Assembly: GCF_000526215.1 (NCBI RefSeq)
Contig: NZ_JAFQ01000004.1
Span: 2,356,001-2,420,000, forward strand
DNA: 64,000 nucleotides
Source: Nocardia sp. BMG51109
GTDB taxonomy: Bacteria; Actinomycetota; Actinomycetes; Mycobacteriales; Mycobacteriaceae
Direction: 5' to 3'
The notes under the pieces are model-generated. The model was given only the letters and a program-made list of their open reading frames with translations, was not told where the DNA came from and did not search any database. Every line of letters begins with the position of its first letter. Position 1 is the stretch's first letter. Position numbers and translations under genes: made by a program. Positions 1 through 8,403 of this stretch are shown here, in pieces.

Positions 1-2
1 TT

Positions 3-596
3 CCGCGACGGCGGGTCTGCTGCGGACTCACCTGGATCAGCACCGGACAGCTCGGCGGCGCCCGGAAGCGGTTGCGCGCCACGCTCGATGCGCTCGACGA
101 GCACGTGCGGGCCGGTGGGCCGGTCGTCGGGCTGGAGCCGTCCTGCGCGGCGGCACTGCGCTCGGATCTGCCGGACCTGCTACCCGGGGACCCGCGCTCG
201 GCCGCGACCGCGCAGGCGGTACTCACACTCGCCGAATTCCTGGAAAGGCATCCGGACTGGCAACCGCCGGACCGCTCCGACACGTCGGCGGTGGTCCAGC
301 CACACTGCCATCAACACGCGGTTCTCGGCTTCGACGCCGACCGGCGCGTGCTGCGGAAGGCCGGTGTCGAGGTCACCGAAAGCAGCGGTTGCTGCGGGCT
401 TGCCGGAAATTTCGGGATGCAGTCGGGGCATTACGACATCTCGGTCGCGGTGGCCGAGCACGGGTTACTTCCCGCGCTGCGGGACGCCGGTTCCGCGACA
501 GCCTTCCTGGCCGACGGCTTCTCCTGTCGCACCCAGGCGGAGCAGCTGGCCGGCCGTACCGGTCGGCACCTCGCCCAATTCCTGCTGGAACCCTGA
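3..596 (+). CDS. C-terminal part of an iron-sulfur oxidoreductase with two cysteine-rich CCG domains (partial)
   Basis: The reading frame is open from the left edge, so the 5' part of the gene lies outside the window. The visible end (about 197 residues) carries two cysteine-rich repeats: VCCGLTW at the start and SSGCCGLAGNFG near residue 130, with PHCHQH between them. These are CCG domains, as in the iron-sulfur part of GlcF/LutA-type proteins and of FAD-binding D-2-hydroxyacid dehydrogenases fused to such a part. In those families the domain passes electrons from a flavin to a quinone or heterodisulfide. Actinobacteria often carry the FAD and Fe-S parts as one polypeptide of about 950 residues, and I infer that form here, but the flavin part is not visible. 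A hairpin 45 bases downstream probably ends transcription. Confidence 0.75.
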   Translation, partial: PRRRVCCGLTWISTGQLGGARKRLRATLDALDEHVRAGGPVVGLEPSCAAALRSDLPDLLPGDPRSAATAQAVLTLAEFLERHPDWQPPDRSDTSAVVQPHCHQHAVLGFDADRRVLRKAGVEVTESSGCCGLAGNFGMQSGHYDISVAVAEHGLLPALRDAGSATAFLADGFSCRTQAEQLAGRTGRHLAQFLLEP

Positions 597-640
597 GAAT
601 TCGCTGCGAACCTCCTGCTGGAACGCGGCGACTTCCCGCG

Positions 641-676
641 CCGGAGCACCCGTTGCCGGTGCCGCGGGTGCTCCGG
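641..676. terminator. Bidirectional terminator hairpin
   Basis: A perfect 12-bp inverted repeat (CCGGAGCACCCG at 641-652, its complement at 665-676) with a 12-base loop lies between the converging oxidoreductase gene (ends 596) and the small gene ending at 687. There is no clear T-run, which is common for terminators in high-GC actinobacteria. Confidence 0.75.
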
Positions 677-686
677 TGGCGGTGAC

Positions 687-791
687 TCAGCTGCCGAACG
701 GCAGGGTGCCCGGCGGGATCGAGTAGCCGGAGCTACCGGCGAAGACACTGCCCCAGGTGCTCAGTAGCCAATTCAGAACATTGGTAACCAT
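687..791 (-). CDS. 34-residue small protein of unknown function
   Basis: This is a short ORF preceded by a near-ideal ribosome binding site (GGAGG, five bases before the ATG at 791). The product begins MVTNVLNWLLSTWGS and ends PPGTLPFGS. It has one hydrophobic or amphipathic stretch (residues 2-18, with two Trp) followed by a Gly/Ser/Pro-rich tail. It has no cysteine and no cleavable signal peptide. The strong start site, the terminator placed just after its stop and a 200-base slot with no other gene argue that it is translated. It could be a small membrane-associated or secreted peptide. I do not recognise a family. Confidence 0.6.
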   Translation of the reverse strand: MVTNVLNWLLSTWGSVFAGSSGYSIPPGTLPFGS

Positions 792-1003
792 GGAAACCTC
801 CGTCGTGGCGTATGCCGTCCGATTGCCGATGTGATCAATCGGTATCAGGATCGCCGTATGTGATTGTTCCGTTACAAGCTACTGGTCATCTGACCGTGCC
901 GCCTTTGCCGGTGGTGGGGCTCGCGAAACCGAATGTGCCCCGGATCACTTCATCGATGCGGGTCGGTGTCCGGCCCGAGCGCCGTCCGGAGCACAATGTC
1001 CGG

Positions 1004-1930
1004 GTGGTTACGAAGATCGACGGCGCGGCGCGCACGGTGACCGCCGAGGGCCCGATCGATCTCGCGCACACCGTGACACCGCTGCGGCGCGGCGCCGGCG
1101 ACCCGTGTCACCGGCGGACGCCGGACGGAGCGCACTGGCAGGCGTCGCGGATGCCGACGGGTGCGGTGACCTATCGGCTCACCCAGTCCGGGCCGTGCGC
1201 GGTGGCGGCGCGGGCGTGGGGGCCGGGCGCCGCGGAATTCCTCGACCGCCTGCCGCGGATGCTGTGCCTCGACGAGGACGTCACCGGCTTCGCCCCGGCG
1301 CATCCGAAGATCGCCGAGGCGCACCGCCGCTTCCCGGGGTTGCGGATGCTGCGCACCGGACTGGTGTTCGAGGCGCTGGTGCCCTCGATCCTGGAGCAGC
1401 GGGTGCACACCGTCTCGGCCCGCGCGTCGTGGCGGAAGCTGGTGTGGCGGTTCGGCGAATCCGCGCCGGGCCCGACCCCGGCGCCGATGCGGGTGCCGCC
1501 GGACGCCGAGACGTGGCGCTACATTCCGTCCTGGACGTACCACCGCGCCAACGTCGATCCGCAGCGCTCCCGGACCATCGTGCTGGCCGCTCGGATGGCC
1601 GACAAGCTCGAGCAGGCCGCCGGAATGGACCCCCAGGCGGCGGCGCGGCGGTTGCGCACGGTGCCCGGCATCGGCGAGTGGACGGCGGCCGAGGTCGCGC
1701 AGCGTGCCTTCGGCGACCCGGACGCCCTGTCGGTGGGCGACTTCCACCTGGCCTCGATCGTCGGCTGGACACTGCTGGGCCGCCCGCTGGACGACGACGC
1801 CATGGTCGAATACCTCGAACCGCTGCGCCCGCATCGCTACCGGGCCGTGCGCCTGCTGGAGATCTCCGGCCAGGCCCGCAAGCCGAAGTTCGCCCCACGC
1901 ACGCCGCTGGTCGACATCACCCGCATCTGA
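1004..1930 (+). CDS. AlkA-type DNA-3-methyladenine glycosylase (HhH-GPD superfamily)
   Basis: The product (308 residues from the chosen start) carries a helix-hairpin-helix (LRTVPGIGEWTAAEVAQRA, about residues 208-226) followed by the GPD loop VGDFHL, whose Asp is the catalytic residue in AlkA/OGG/EndoIII enzymes. Such enzymes cleave the N-glycosidic bond of alkylated or otherwise damaged purines in base-excision repair. There is no Cys-rich iron-sulfur motif at the end, so an AlkA-like or 8-oxoG-glycosylase-like role fits better than EndoIII. I chose GTG at 1004 because GGAG lies upstream and the residues before it look non-coding. The frame is open further back (ATG at 956) but without a good ribosome site. 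It appears to be a single-gene unit. Confidence 0.85.
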   Translation: MVTKIDGAARTVTAEGPIDLAHTVTPLRRGAGDPCHRRTPDGAHWQASRMPTGAVTYRLTQSGPCAVAARAWGPGAAEFLDRLPRMLCLDEDVTGFAPAHPKIAEAHRRFPGLRMLRTGLVFEALVPSILEQRVHTVSARASWRKLVWRFGESAPGPTPAPMRVPPDAETWRYIPSWTYHRANVDPQRSRTIVLAARMADKLEQAAGMDPQAAARRLRTVPGIGEWTAAEVAQRAFGDPDALSVGDFHLASIVGWTLLGRPLDDDAMVEYLEPLRPHRYRAVRLLEISGQARKPKFAPRTPLVDITRI

Positions 1931-2116
1931 ACTCGGCATACCGCAGCGGGGGAACGCCTGCCGCGCAGCATGTCTCGGGCCTCGTTTCTCGGACAGGTTC
2001 GGGGCCGAATGCGGAAGCGGACCGGGAGACGGCTCGGGGTGCCAGTAGTCGGCACGGGAGAACATCTGCCGCGCAGGACAATCGCCGTCCGGTTGTCTGC
2101 GGTCCCGATCGCCTCG

Positions 2117-3415
2117 TCACTGTCCTGCGGCGTCCTCTGCGGCGGCGACGGCACGAGAGAGGGCCTCGGGCACGGGAATCCGGCCGAGGAACATCTCGCC
2201 GAGTACCCGCTGCGCGGCCTGCAGGGCCGCGGTGAATCCGGGCCCGCCGCCGGACGCGATATGCGGCCCGTCCAGCACGTCGAAGAACGGCGCGACGTCG
2301 ATTCCCTTGGCGGCCCAATAGTTTCGATAGATCTGCTGATCGGCGACGACGGCCGGAACGGTGGCACCGTCGTCGGCGAGCGGGCGGTTGCCCGCGGCGC
2401 TGCCCAGCCAGGCCAGCACCCGGCGCACGGCGTCGGGGTGCGGGCTGTCGGCATTTCCCGCGACGCCGATCGCATTGTCGGTGCTCACTCGCCCGGCCGG
2501 TCCCTGCGGCAGCATCGCGATGCCCCACGGGAAAGGGGCCTGCTGGGCGATCTGCGCCAGGTTGAAGGTCCCGGACTGGAACAAGGCCAGCTTCCCTTGC
2601 AGGAAGGCATTTTTCGCGAAGTCGGCATTGGTGGAGTCACCGGTGGCATTGGTGTCCGCGGCCGACGGGGACAGCCGATCCGCGATCAGGCGTACCAGAT
2701 AGCCGAACGCGGTGACGCCCTCCGGGCTGTCGAACACGAAGCGGCCGTCGCGCTGGAAGGCCCCGCCCGCCGAGCCGAGATACGGCAGCTCGAGGGACTG
2801 GAAGTCGCTGCCCGCGTTGTACGCCCACGGTGCCACCGCGGCGAGCCGCCGCAGCAGCGGCCGGAACGTGTCGTCGCCGCCGGGGCTCCACCGCACCGCG
2901 TTCAGCTCCGCGGGATCCACGTGCGCCGCCGCGAGCAGGTCGCGGTTGTAGAACACCGCCGTGCCGCCGTCGACCGATTGCGGTACGGCCCAGAGCGTTC
3001 CGTCGCGGGTGTACTGGTCGACCGCGGCGGGATCCAGGTTGCCCACGGCCCGCGGGCCGAGCGCGGCACCGGCGTCGACCAACCGCCCGGCATCGGCGTA
3101 GTCCTCGTACAGGTTGGTCCAGAACAGATCGTCCGCCGTGCCACCCGCGACGTCGAGGCGCAGCTTTTGCTGATAGGAAGCCCACGGCAGCACCGTGATC
3201 CGCACCTCGACATCGGGGTTGGCGCGCTCGAACGCGTCCAGCGACGCCCGGTACGCGGGGACCAGGCGCTCCTCCCAGACTCGCAGCCGCAGCACCGTGC
3301 GCCCCGACCCGTCGCCGGTGCGCCCCAGCCACAGCGCCGCGGCGACCAGCAGCAGCGCGCTCAATGCCAGGGCGAGGACCACCTGCGTCGAGATCTTCGG
3401 GGCCGTGATCCTCAT
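2117..3415 (-). CDS. Sugar ABC transporter substrate-binding protein
   Basis: This 432-residue protein is of the solute-binding protein family 1. It has one N-terminal hydrophobic segment (about residues 10-28), then the typical alternating fold with ANPDVEVRITVLPW near residue 70 and GGTADDLFW near residue 95. In the known family it captures a sugar outside the membrane and delivers it to MalF/MalG-type permeases. The hydrophobic segment has no lipobox cysteine, so it is probably anchored by an uncleaved helix. Its ATG overlaps the stop of the upstream permease gene (ATGA at 3415-3412), which fixes the start and implies translational coupling. It is last of three genes. The substrate cannot be read from sequence. 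Confidence 0.88.
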   Translation of the reverse strand: MRITAPKISTQVVLALALSALLLVAAALWLGRTGDGSGRTVLRLRVWEERLVPAYRASLDAFERANPDVEVRITVLPWASYQQKLRLDVAGGTADDLFWTNLYEDYADAGRLVDAGAALGPRAVGNLDPAAVDQYTRDGTLWAVPQSVDGGTAVFYNRDLLAAAHVDPAELNAVRWSPGGDDTFRPLLRRLAAVAPWAYNAGSDFQSLELPYLGSAGGAFQRDGRFVFDSPEGVTAFGYLVRLIADRLSPSAADTNATGDSTNADFAKNAFLQGKLALFQSGTFNLAQIAQQAPFPWGIAMLPQGPAGRVSTDNAIGVAGNADSPHPDAVRRVLAWLGSAAGNRPLADDGATVPAVVADQQIYRNYWAAKGIDVAPFFDVLDGPHIASGGGPGFTAALQAAQRVLGEMFLGRIPVPEALSRAVAAAEDAAGQ

Positions 3416-4398
3416 CGCGGCGCCGTCCATCCGATCGACCGCAGCACCTGGCGCCGGAATGCCAGGAACAGCACCACCAGCGGCACGATCGCCAGTGTCG
3501 TCGCCGCCGTGACCAGCGTCCACTGTGCGTTGTACCGGGTCTGCAGGTTGGCCGTGGCCACTGTCAGCACCTGCCAGGTGCTGCCGCTGGCGGCGACCAG
3601 CGGCCACATGAAGTTGTTCCACTGCGAGACGATGGTGATCAGCGTCAGGGTGGCGAGGATCGGCCGGCTCATCGGCACCATCACGTGCACCAGGATGTCG
3701 GCGGTGCTCGCGCCGTCGAGCCGCGCGGCGCCGAGCAGTTCCTCCGGAATCATCCGGAAGTATTGGCGCAGTAAGAATATCGCGTAGGGCGAGCCGAACG
3801 CGAACGGAATCACCAACGCCCAGAAGGTGTTCAACCAGCCCAGCTCGGCGAACATCAGATACAGCGGAATCAGGGTCACCACGGGCGGCACCATCATGGT
3901 GCCCAGGTACACCCAGAACAGCGCGTCCCGTCCCGGGAATTCGGTGCGCGCGAACGCATATGCGGCCAGGATCGATGTGACGAGCTGCCCGCCGGTGACG
4001 AAGACCGTCATCAGCGCCGTCACCACCATGGCCCGCCCGAGCCCGCCCTGATCCAGTACGGTGCGAAAGTTGTCACCCGTCACCGGATTCGGCAGCGTCA
4101 ACGGCGATCCCGCGGCGAACTGCCCGGGCGTCTTCGCCGCCGTGAGGGCACTGAGCACCAGCGGCGCGATCGTCAGAAGAGCCCCGGCGAGTAGCAGAAG
4201 GTACACGACGCCGGTCCGGATGAGGTCCACGCGTCCGCCACGCGGTGCCCGAGTCGATCGCACGGGCCCGCGGCCGGCCGAGCCGGCCGTCGGTGCGGCG
4301 CTCTCGATCACCGTCCCGGCCTCCTCGCTGTCCGCAGGGAACCCGGCAGCCGAGTGCCGGGGCGTGGCCGCCATCCGTCCGGAGGGTTCAGTACTCAT
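3412..4398 (-). CDS. Carbohydrate ABC transporter permease, MalG type
   Basis: This 328-residue membrane protein has a disordered N-terminus of about 55 residues and then six predicted transmembrane helices (the first at about residues 61-83). The EAA loop that contacts the ATPase is visible as GAARLDGASTADILVHVM with the following PMSRP. It forms a heterodimeric channel with the permease encoded upstream. The start overlaps the upstream gene by 11 bases and the stop overlaps the binding-protein start, so all three genes are coupled. No ATP-binding subunit is present nearby; carbohydrate importers in actinobacteria commonly share an MsiK-type ATPase encoded elsewhere. Confidence 0.9.
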   Translation of the reverse strand: MSTEPSGRMAATPRHSAAGFPADSEEAGTVIESAAPTAGSAGRGPVRSTRAPRGGRVDLIRTGVVYLLLLAGALLTIAPLVLSALTAAKTPGQFAAGSPLTLPNPVTGDNFRTVLDQGGLGRAMVVTALMTVFVTGGQLVTSILAAYAFARTEFPGRDALFWVYLGTMMVPPVVTLIPLYLMFAELGWLNTFWALVIPFAFGSPYAIFLLRQYFRMIPEELLGAARLDGASTADILVHVMVPMSRPILATLTLITIVSQWNNFMWPLVAASGSTWQVLTVATANLQTRYNAQWTLVTAATTLAIVPLVVLFLAFRRQVLRSIGWTAPR

Positions 4399-5254
4399 AG
4401 GTGGTCCTGCCCCGGAAGTACCTGTGCTGCACCAGCGTGATCGCGAAGATGACGGCGAACACCACGATCGCCATCACCGCCGCCCGCCCGGGCCGCGCCG
4501 CGTCGAATGCCTCGGTGAAGATCCGCATCGACACCACCTCCGTGCGGTCCCCCGGCCCGCCGCGGGTGAGGGCATAGACGGTGTCGAAGGTCTGGAATGC
4601 GGTCAGCACGCCGGTGACCAGGACGAAGAACATGGTGGGCCGCAGCAGCGGCAGCATCAGCCACCGGATCCGCCGCCAGCCCGTGGCGCCGTCGAGCGCC
4701 CCGGCATCGAGGATCTCGCCCGGAATCGCCCGGATCCCGGCGACGAAGAACAGCGCCACGTAGCCGAAATTCGACCAGATGCTCACCGCCGCAACCGAAG
4801 GCAGGGCCAGGGCGGGCTCCGACAGCCATTCGATCCGCCGCCCGAATACCGCGTTCAGCGCGCCTCCGGTCGGCGCGAACATCCACTGCCACACCACGCC
4901 CACCGCCACCGGCGCGCACATCCACGGCAATGCGTACATCACCCGCAGCACGGACCCGCCCCGCCGCCGCGCCAGCGGCGCCGCGACGGCGAAGCCCAGC
5001 ACGGTCTGCACCGGCACCACGATCGCCGTCAGCGCCAGCGTCACCAGCAGCGCATGCCCGAACTCCCGGTCGGCGAGCACCGAACGCCAGTTCCCGAGCC
5101 CCACGAACCGCATGGGCCCCAACAGGTTCCAGCTGTGCAGGCTCAGCCACGCCACCACGACGATCGGCAGCACCAGAAAGCAGCCGACCCCCAGCAGGCT
5201 CGGCCCCAGCAGCGCACAACTCGTCACGGCACGACGAACCGCCCGTCGGTTCAT
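4388..5254 (-). CDS. Carbohydrate ABC transporter permease, MalF type
   Basis: This 288-residue protein has six predicted membrane helices, the first at about residues 12-37 (LLGPSLLGVGCFLVLPIVVV). The EAA motif reads GEILDAGALDGATGWRRI. It pairs with the MalG-type permease encoded just downstream. It opens the three-gene importer unit; no convincing ribosome site precedes the ATG at 5254, so the start could lie a few codons inside. The gene upstream on the same strand ends only 36 bases away, so read-through from it is possible. Confidence 0.88.
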   Translation of the reverse strand: MNRRAVRRAVTSCALLGPSLLGVGCFLVLPIVVVAWLSLHSWNLLGPMRFVGLGNWRSVLADREFGHALLVTLALTAIVVPVQTVLGFAVAAPLARRRGGSVLRVMYALPWMCAPVAVGVVWQWMFAPTGGALNAVFGRRIEWLSEPALALPSVAAVSIWSNFGYVALFFVAGIRAIPGEILDAGALDGATGWRRIRWLMLPLLRPTMFFVLVTGVLTAFQTFDTVYALTRGGPGDRTEVVSMRIFTEAFDAARPGRAAVMAIVVFAVIFAITLVQHRYFRGRTTYEY

Positions 5255-5290
5255 GCTTGGCGACGCTACCCGTGGCGGCTCATCGGGGCG

Positions 5291-6061
5291 TCACTCGACC
5301 CAGAGCGTCCAGGTGCCGCGCCCCTGACCCTCGCAGACGAGTGCGCGCCCCTCGGTGGTGCGCGCCGTGCTGTCGGTTCCCGGAATGCATTTCGTGCCGT
5401 CCTCGTGCACGGCCGTCGATACCGGGTTGGGCCCGGCCCACCGGTAGGCTCCGCCGCTGCGCAGGCACAGCAGGGTGCTGTCGTCCGGCCCGGCGCCGAT
5501 CAGCCCGAGCTGCTCCTGCGTGCACGCCGTGCCCTTGGCGACCTCGGGCGGGACGGCCGGAGTCGAGGTGGCCGCCGCGGTGGTGGTCGCGGCCGTCGGC
5601 GCGGGCGCGGCGGTGACGACGGTCGTGGCGGCGGCCGGTGCCGGATCGCTGCGAAATACCGTGCGCGGCAACGTCGCCCCGGACAGCACGACCGCGCCGG
5701 CGATCGCCACCACCTCGAGGATCCCGAGCAGCAGCGCGAACATCGCCATCGCCCGCCCGCGGGGATGGCTGAACGAGATGAGCCCGAACACGATCGCCAC
5801 CGGGAACAGCCCCAGCAGCGCGCCGATCAGCGCGATGATCGAATACGGATTGACGATGGGCGGAACCTCCACCCGCAGTCGCCCGGTCCGCCGCCGGCTC
5901 TGGGTGGCGTCCCAGCGTTCCTCGTCGGCCTCGGTGATCGGCTCGCGCCGCCGGCTCTGCGCCGCCGCCCACCGGTCGTCCTCCGGATCGGCCACCGGCC
6001 AGCGCTCGTCCTCGGCCTGCTCCTGCCAGTCCTCGGGTTCCGCGTAACGCCTGCGGCCCAT
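5291..6061 (-). CDS. Membrane protein with DUF4190-like double helix and a secreted C-terminal domain
   Basis: The product (256 residues) starts at MGRRRYAEP, chosen because AGAGGAACC precedes this ATG. It has a charged, Trp-containing N-terminus of about 75 residues, two membrane helices (about residues 76-103 and 112-136) separated by a short loop containing SHPRGRAMA, then an Ala/Thr-rich linker and a C-terminal domain of about 85 residues with four cysteines. The helix pair resembles DUF4190 proteins. The cysteine pattern suggests that the C-terminal domain is outside the membrane and disulfide-bonded. The function is unknown. The neighbour upstream on the same strand is another cysteine-rich exported protein. 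Confidence 0.75.
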   Translation of the reverse strand: MGRRRYAEPEDWQEQAEDERWPVADPEDDRWAAAQSRRREPITEADEERWDATQSRRRTGRLRVEVPPIVNPYSIIALIGALLGLFPVAIVFGLISFSHPRGRAMAMFALLLGILEVVAIAGAVVLSGATLPRTVFRSDPAPAAATTVVTAAPAPTAATTTAAATSTPAVPPEVAKGTACTQEQLGLIGAGPDDSTLLCLRSGGAYRWAGPNPVSTAVHEDGTKCIPGTDSTARTTEGRALVCEGQGRGTWTLWVE

Positions 6062-6191
6062 GCCGGTTCCTCTCACCTCACTCGCGCAGGAACCTCGAAC
6101 GCCGCGCACCTGGTGGTCGCCGCGGTCGCCGTACCCGCCCTGTTACCGAGAAGGATAGGGGTCCCGGCAGCGCCCGCAACCGGTGCGGCTC

Positions 6192-6872
6192 TCAGGTGGA
6201 GGCCACGCACACCACGAAGCGGCGCTGGTTGTAGACGAAACCTCGGTTACCGGACGAGCATTCGTTGACGTTGGCGGTGCCCTGCTTGATCTCCACCACG
6301 CGCACCGGCTGCCGGCCGGTGGCACCGCAGGCGATCGGCTTCGGCGCGTCGGGTGCGACGTCCATGCAGCTCCCGACCACCCAGTTGATGTCGAGACACA
6401 GCGCGGGCGAACCGGGTGCGGCGTCGGTGTAGGAGCGGTCCACGTCGGTGGGGCAGCGCCGGTCCGGGCCGGCCTTGTCGACGACCTTGTACCCGGCGCC
6501 CGGGCTGCCGCAGGTGGCCTTGCTGACGGGGGTGTCCGGTGCGCCGAATACCACGCAGTCGCCGACGTTCACCTCGATCGCGGCGGGATCCTTGTGCAGC
6601 GCAGCGTCTTTGTTGATCATCGGCGGCGGTTCCGGGCCCTCGGGGGCGGGCGTGTCGGGGGTGCCGGACACCGCGGGGAGCGGCTGGTCCATCGTCGTCG
6701 GCGGAACCGTCGCGACCGGGCTCGCGGTTCCGGCGGCCTGCGCCCGCCCGGGTGCGGGTTCGTCGTCACCCGTCAGCGACAGCACCGCGGCGGCGAGGCA
6801 GGCCGCCGAGAGCGCGGCCGCGATGACGAAGCCCGCCAGGGTGAATCCGGCATGGATACGTCGGCGCGACAC
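6192..6872 (-). CDS. LppU-like exported protein with paired VGDC/VGSC cysteine motifs
   Basis: This 226-residue protein has a membrane segment at about residues 9-32, a Pro/Thr-rich linker and a cysteine-rich domain in two related halves beginning VNVGDCVVFG and WVVGSCMDV. Each half has further cysteines. This arrangement is that of the LppU/SCO3897 family of actinobacterial exported proteins, whose function is not established. A cysteine lies inside the hydrophobic segment (ALSAAC), but the residue three before it is not the usual Leu, so lipidation is uncertain and a simple membrane anchor is equally likely. It may share a transcript with the membrane protein gene downstream, 130 bases away. 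Confidence 0.72.
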   Translation of the reverse strand: MSRRRIHAGFTLAGFVIAAALSAACLAAAVLSLTGDDEPAPGRAQAAGTASPVATVPPTTMDQPLPAVSGTPDTPAPEGPEPPPMINKDAALHKDPAAIEVNVGDCVVFGAPDTPVSKATCGSPGAGYKVVDKAGPDRRCPTDVDRSYTDAAPGSPALCLDINWVVGSCMDVAPDAPKPIACGATGRQPVRVVEIKQGTANVNECSSGNRGFVYNQRRFVVCVAST

Positions 6873-7192
6873 CTACCATCCTCCAGGCTGTCGGTTTCGA
6901 ATCACCTGTGCCGAGATCCGAAGTGTGCGAGTCAATCCGAGTGCGGGCCTGTGAGTACGAGCCGGTGCGGCGAGCACGAGCCACAGACCGAGAACGAGCC
7001 ACAGACACGTAGTGCATACACGATGCGGAGCGCCGCGTCGAGTCGAGCGCGTGCCAAAGTAACGATCCGGCAACGAACCGCTCGCGCACCTCGCCAAAAA
7101 CACCGTTGGCCAACCAGAGTCGGGCGCTGTGTGTCCCTGACCGGGCAGCAAGAGGGCTCGGCGAATTTAGAGTATAAAAAGGATAACAGAGG
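6873..7192. other. Divergent intergenic region with a 13-bp direct repeat and an A/T-rich start region
   Basis: No gene is supported here. A 13-bp direct repeat (ACGAGCCACAGAC at 6976-6988 and 6994-7006) lies between the divergent LppU-like gene and the secreted-protein gene at 7193. Just before 7193 the sequence turns A/T-rich (GAGTATAAAAAGGATAAC). It can supply a -10 element and is followed by AGAGG as ribosome site. Confidence 0.45.
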
Positions 7193-7804
7193 ATGAAGTT
7201 CGGCACGTTCGCCGTCACCCTCATGGCCGCTGCCGCCGTGGGCGTTGCTGCGGGAACCGTGAACGCCAGCCCGTCGACCCCGGCCCGAGAGCTCACCTCG
7301 TCGGGTGTCGATCGGGGAGTCGCTTACCACACCACGGCGTCCGAGGACGATCGCGTGGTCACCACGACCGTCGACGGCGGTCGATTCGAGACCGCCGCCG
7401 ACGGCAGCAGGATCACCCTGCGATCGTCCGCCGGTGAGACGATCGCCGAGGTGCCAACGTCTTTCGAGCTCCGCGGTCACCGCCTGCCGATGGCCCAGCA
7501 GATCAGCGCGGACGGCCGGAGCCTGTCGCTGGCCCCGGCGGCCACCGCGAAGGACATCGGCGAGTTGCAGCCCATCGATCCGATGAGCCGCCTCGTCACC
7601 GAGGTCAACGAGAACGTCGTCGGCATGGTCGCCGGCGGTGTGGTCGGCGGCCTCATCGGCGCGGTCCTCGGACTGTTCTGGCTGAGCTGGCTCACCGGAC
7701 CGATCGGCGCACTCATCGGTGCACTGGCCGGCGGGGCCATCATGGGCGGTCAGCCGTTCATCGACGCGATGGCCGGCGTGGTCACCGGGGTACCGGCACC
7801 CTGA
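7193..7804 (+). CDS. Secreted/envelope protein with glycine-zipper C-terminus (DUF8020-like)
   Basis: The product (203 residues) begins with a clear signal peptide (MKFGTFAVTLMAAAAVGVAA, cleavage near NAS). It continues with a beta-rich region of short phrases such as VVTTTVDGGRFETAADG and a hydrophobic Gly-rich C-terminal third with repeated GGxxGA patterns that could span or line the membrane. The order fits the DUF8020 family often seen in Nocardia; function is unknown. AGAGG precedes the ATG. The 3' end of the gene, including its stop codon, takes part in a local sequence duplication (see the repeat at 7790-7858). Confidence 0.72.
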   Translation: MKFGTFAVTLMAAAAVGVAAGTVNASPSTPARELTSSGVDRGVAYHTTASEDDRVVTTTVDGGRFETAADGSRITLRSSAGETIAEVPTSFELRGHRLPMAQQISADGRSLSLAPAATAKDIGELQPIDPMSRLVTEVNENVVGMVAGGVVGGLIGAVLGLFWLSWLTGPIGALIGALAGGAIMGGQPFIDAMAGVVTGVPAP

Positions 7805-7858
7805 TCCACACCGGCACCTGATCCACACCGCCGGGGGTACCGGCACTGATCCACACCG
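7790..7858. repeat. Short repeats duplicating the 3' end of the secreted-protein gene
   Basis: TGATCCACACCG occurs three times (7802-7813, 7819-7830, 7847-7858), and GGGGTACCGGCAC occurs before the first and third copies. The first copy contains the real stop codon (TGA at 7802-7804), so the gene end has been copied downstream. Confidence 0.85.
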
Positions 7859-7867
7859 CCGGGATCG

Positions 7868-8155
7868 CTACGGCTCGTCGATCGGCTTCCGCCCGACCAG
7901 GGAGATCCGGACGCTGAACAGCAGTCCTGCGAACCAGAGCAGGAAACGGTCGTAGCGATCCGGGCCGGCGTGCGCAGGCCGGCGCCGAACTGTGGTGCGC
8001 CGCACGGACGCAGCGTGGCGTCCGGGACCGGGCCGTACGGCGGTCGGGCGGGGAACCTGCCGTCCGGGAGCGACGGTGTGCCGCGCGGGGCCCGCCGAAC
8101 GGCGGGCCGCATGGCGGGCGGTGGTGCGACTGACTGGAGGGAACAGCCGCACCAC
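7868..8155 (-). CDS. Possible Arg-rich small protein with a C-terminal membrane helix
   Basis: A 95-residue ORF starts at GTG (8155) with GAGGA seven bases before it. The first 65 residues are extremely Arg/Pro/Ala-rich. The end reads YDRFLLWFAGLLFSVRI and then a short polar tail, a plausible tail anchor. It lies 44 bases after the 67-residue gene on the same strand and so could be the third member of that unit. The composition is also what a random frame in high-GC DNA can give, so the call is weak. Confidence 0.35.
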   Translation of the reverse strand: MVRLFPPVSRTTARHAARRSAGPARHTVAPGRQVPRPTAVRPGPGRHAASVRRTTVRRRPAHAGPDRYDRFLLWFAGLLFSVRISLVGRKPIDEP

Positions 8156-8199
8156 CGTCCGATCCTCGTCGGGCCGAGTGGGCCGCGCAGACGCTTCTC

Positions 8200-8403
8200 T
8201 CACGGCAGCGCTCTCTCGTCGAGCACGCAGCGTCCCTGCTCCACCAGGACGGTCCGGGCGCGGCGGCGCACCCGGCAGCTGTCCACGGTGCAGTCCAGAT
8301 GCAGTTGCATTGCGGTATGGGCCTGTTCGGCGTTCAGCACGCCCGGATCGACGCCGCAGCGCAGCAATCCGGCGACGGGCATGTGCAGGCTGGTCAGTTG
8401 CAT
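8200..8403 (-). CDS. Small conserved-looking protein, 67 residues
   Basis: The start at 8403 has a strong ribosome site (GGAGGTG) inside the end of the upstream gene and overlaps that gene by 10 bases, so translation is coupled. The product starts MQLTSLHMPVAGLLRCGVDP and is rich in Cys, Arg and Leu (LDCTVDSCRVRRRAR in the middle). There are no membrane helices. It is the second gene of a small unit opposite the XRE regulator. I know no function; partner proteins of this size beside XRE-DUF5753 genes are usually uncharacterised. Confidence 0.6.
   Translation of the reverse strand: MQLTSLHMPVAGLLRCGVDPGVLNAEQAHTAMQLHLDCTVDSCRVRRRARTVLVEQGRCVLDERALP

Noticed and set aside
1970..3787. A 605-codon open frame on the plus strand
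   Set aside because: It is the complement of the ABC transporter binding-protein gene; its Arg/Gly/His-rich text is the usual shadow in high-GC DNA.
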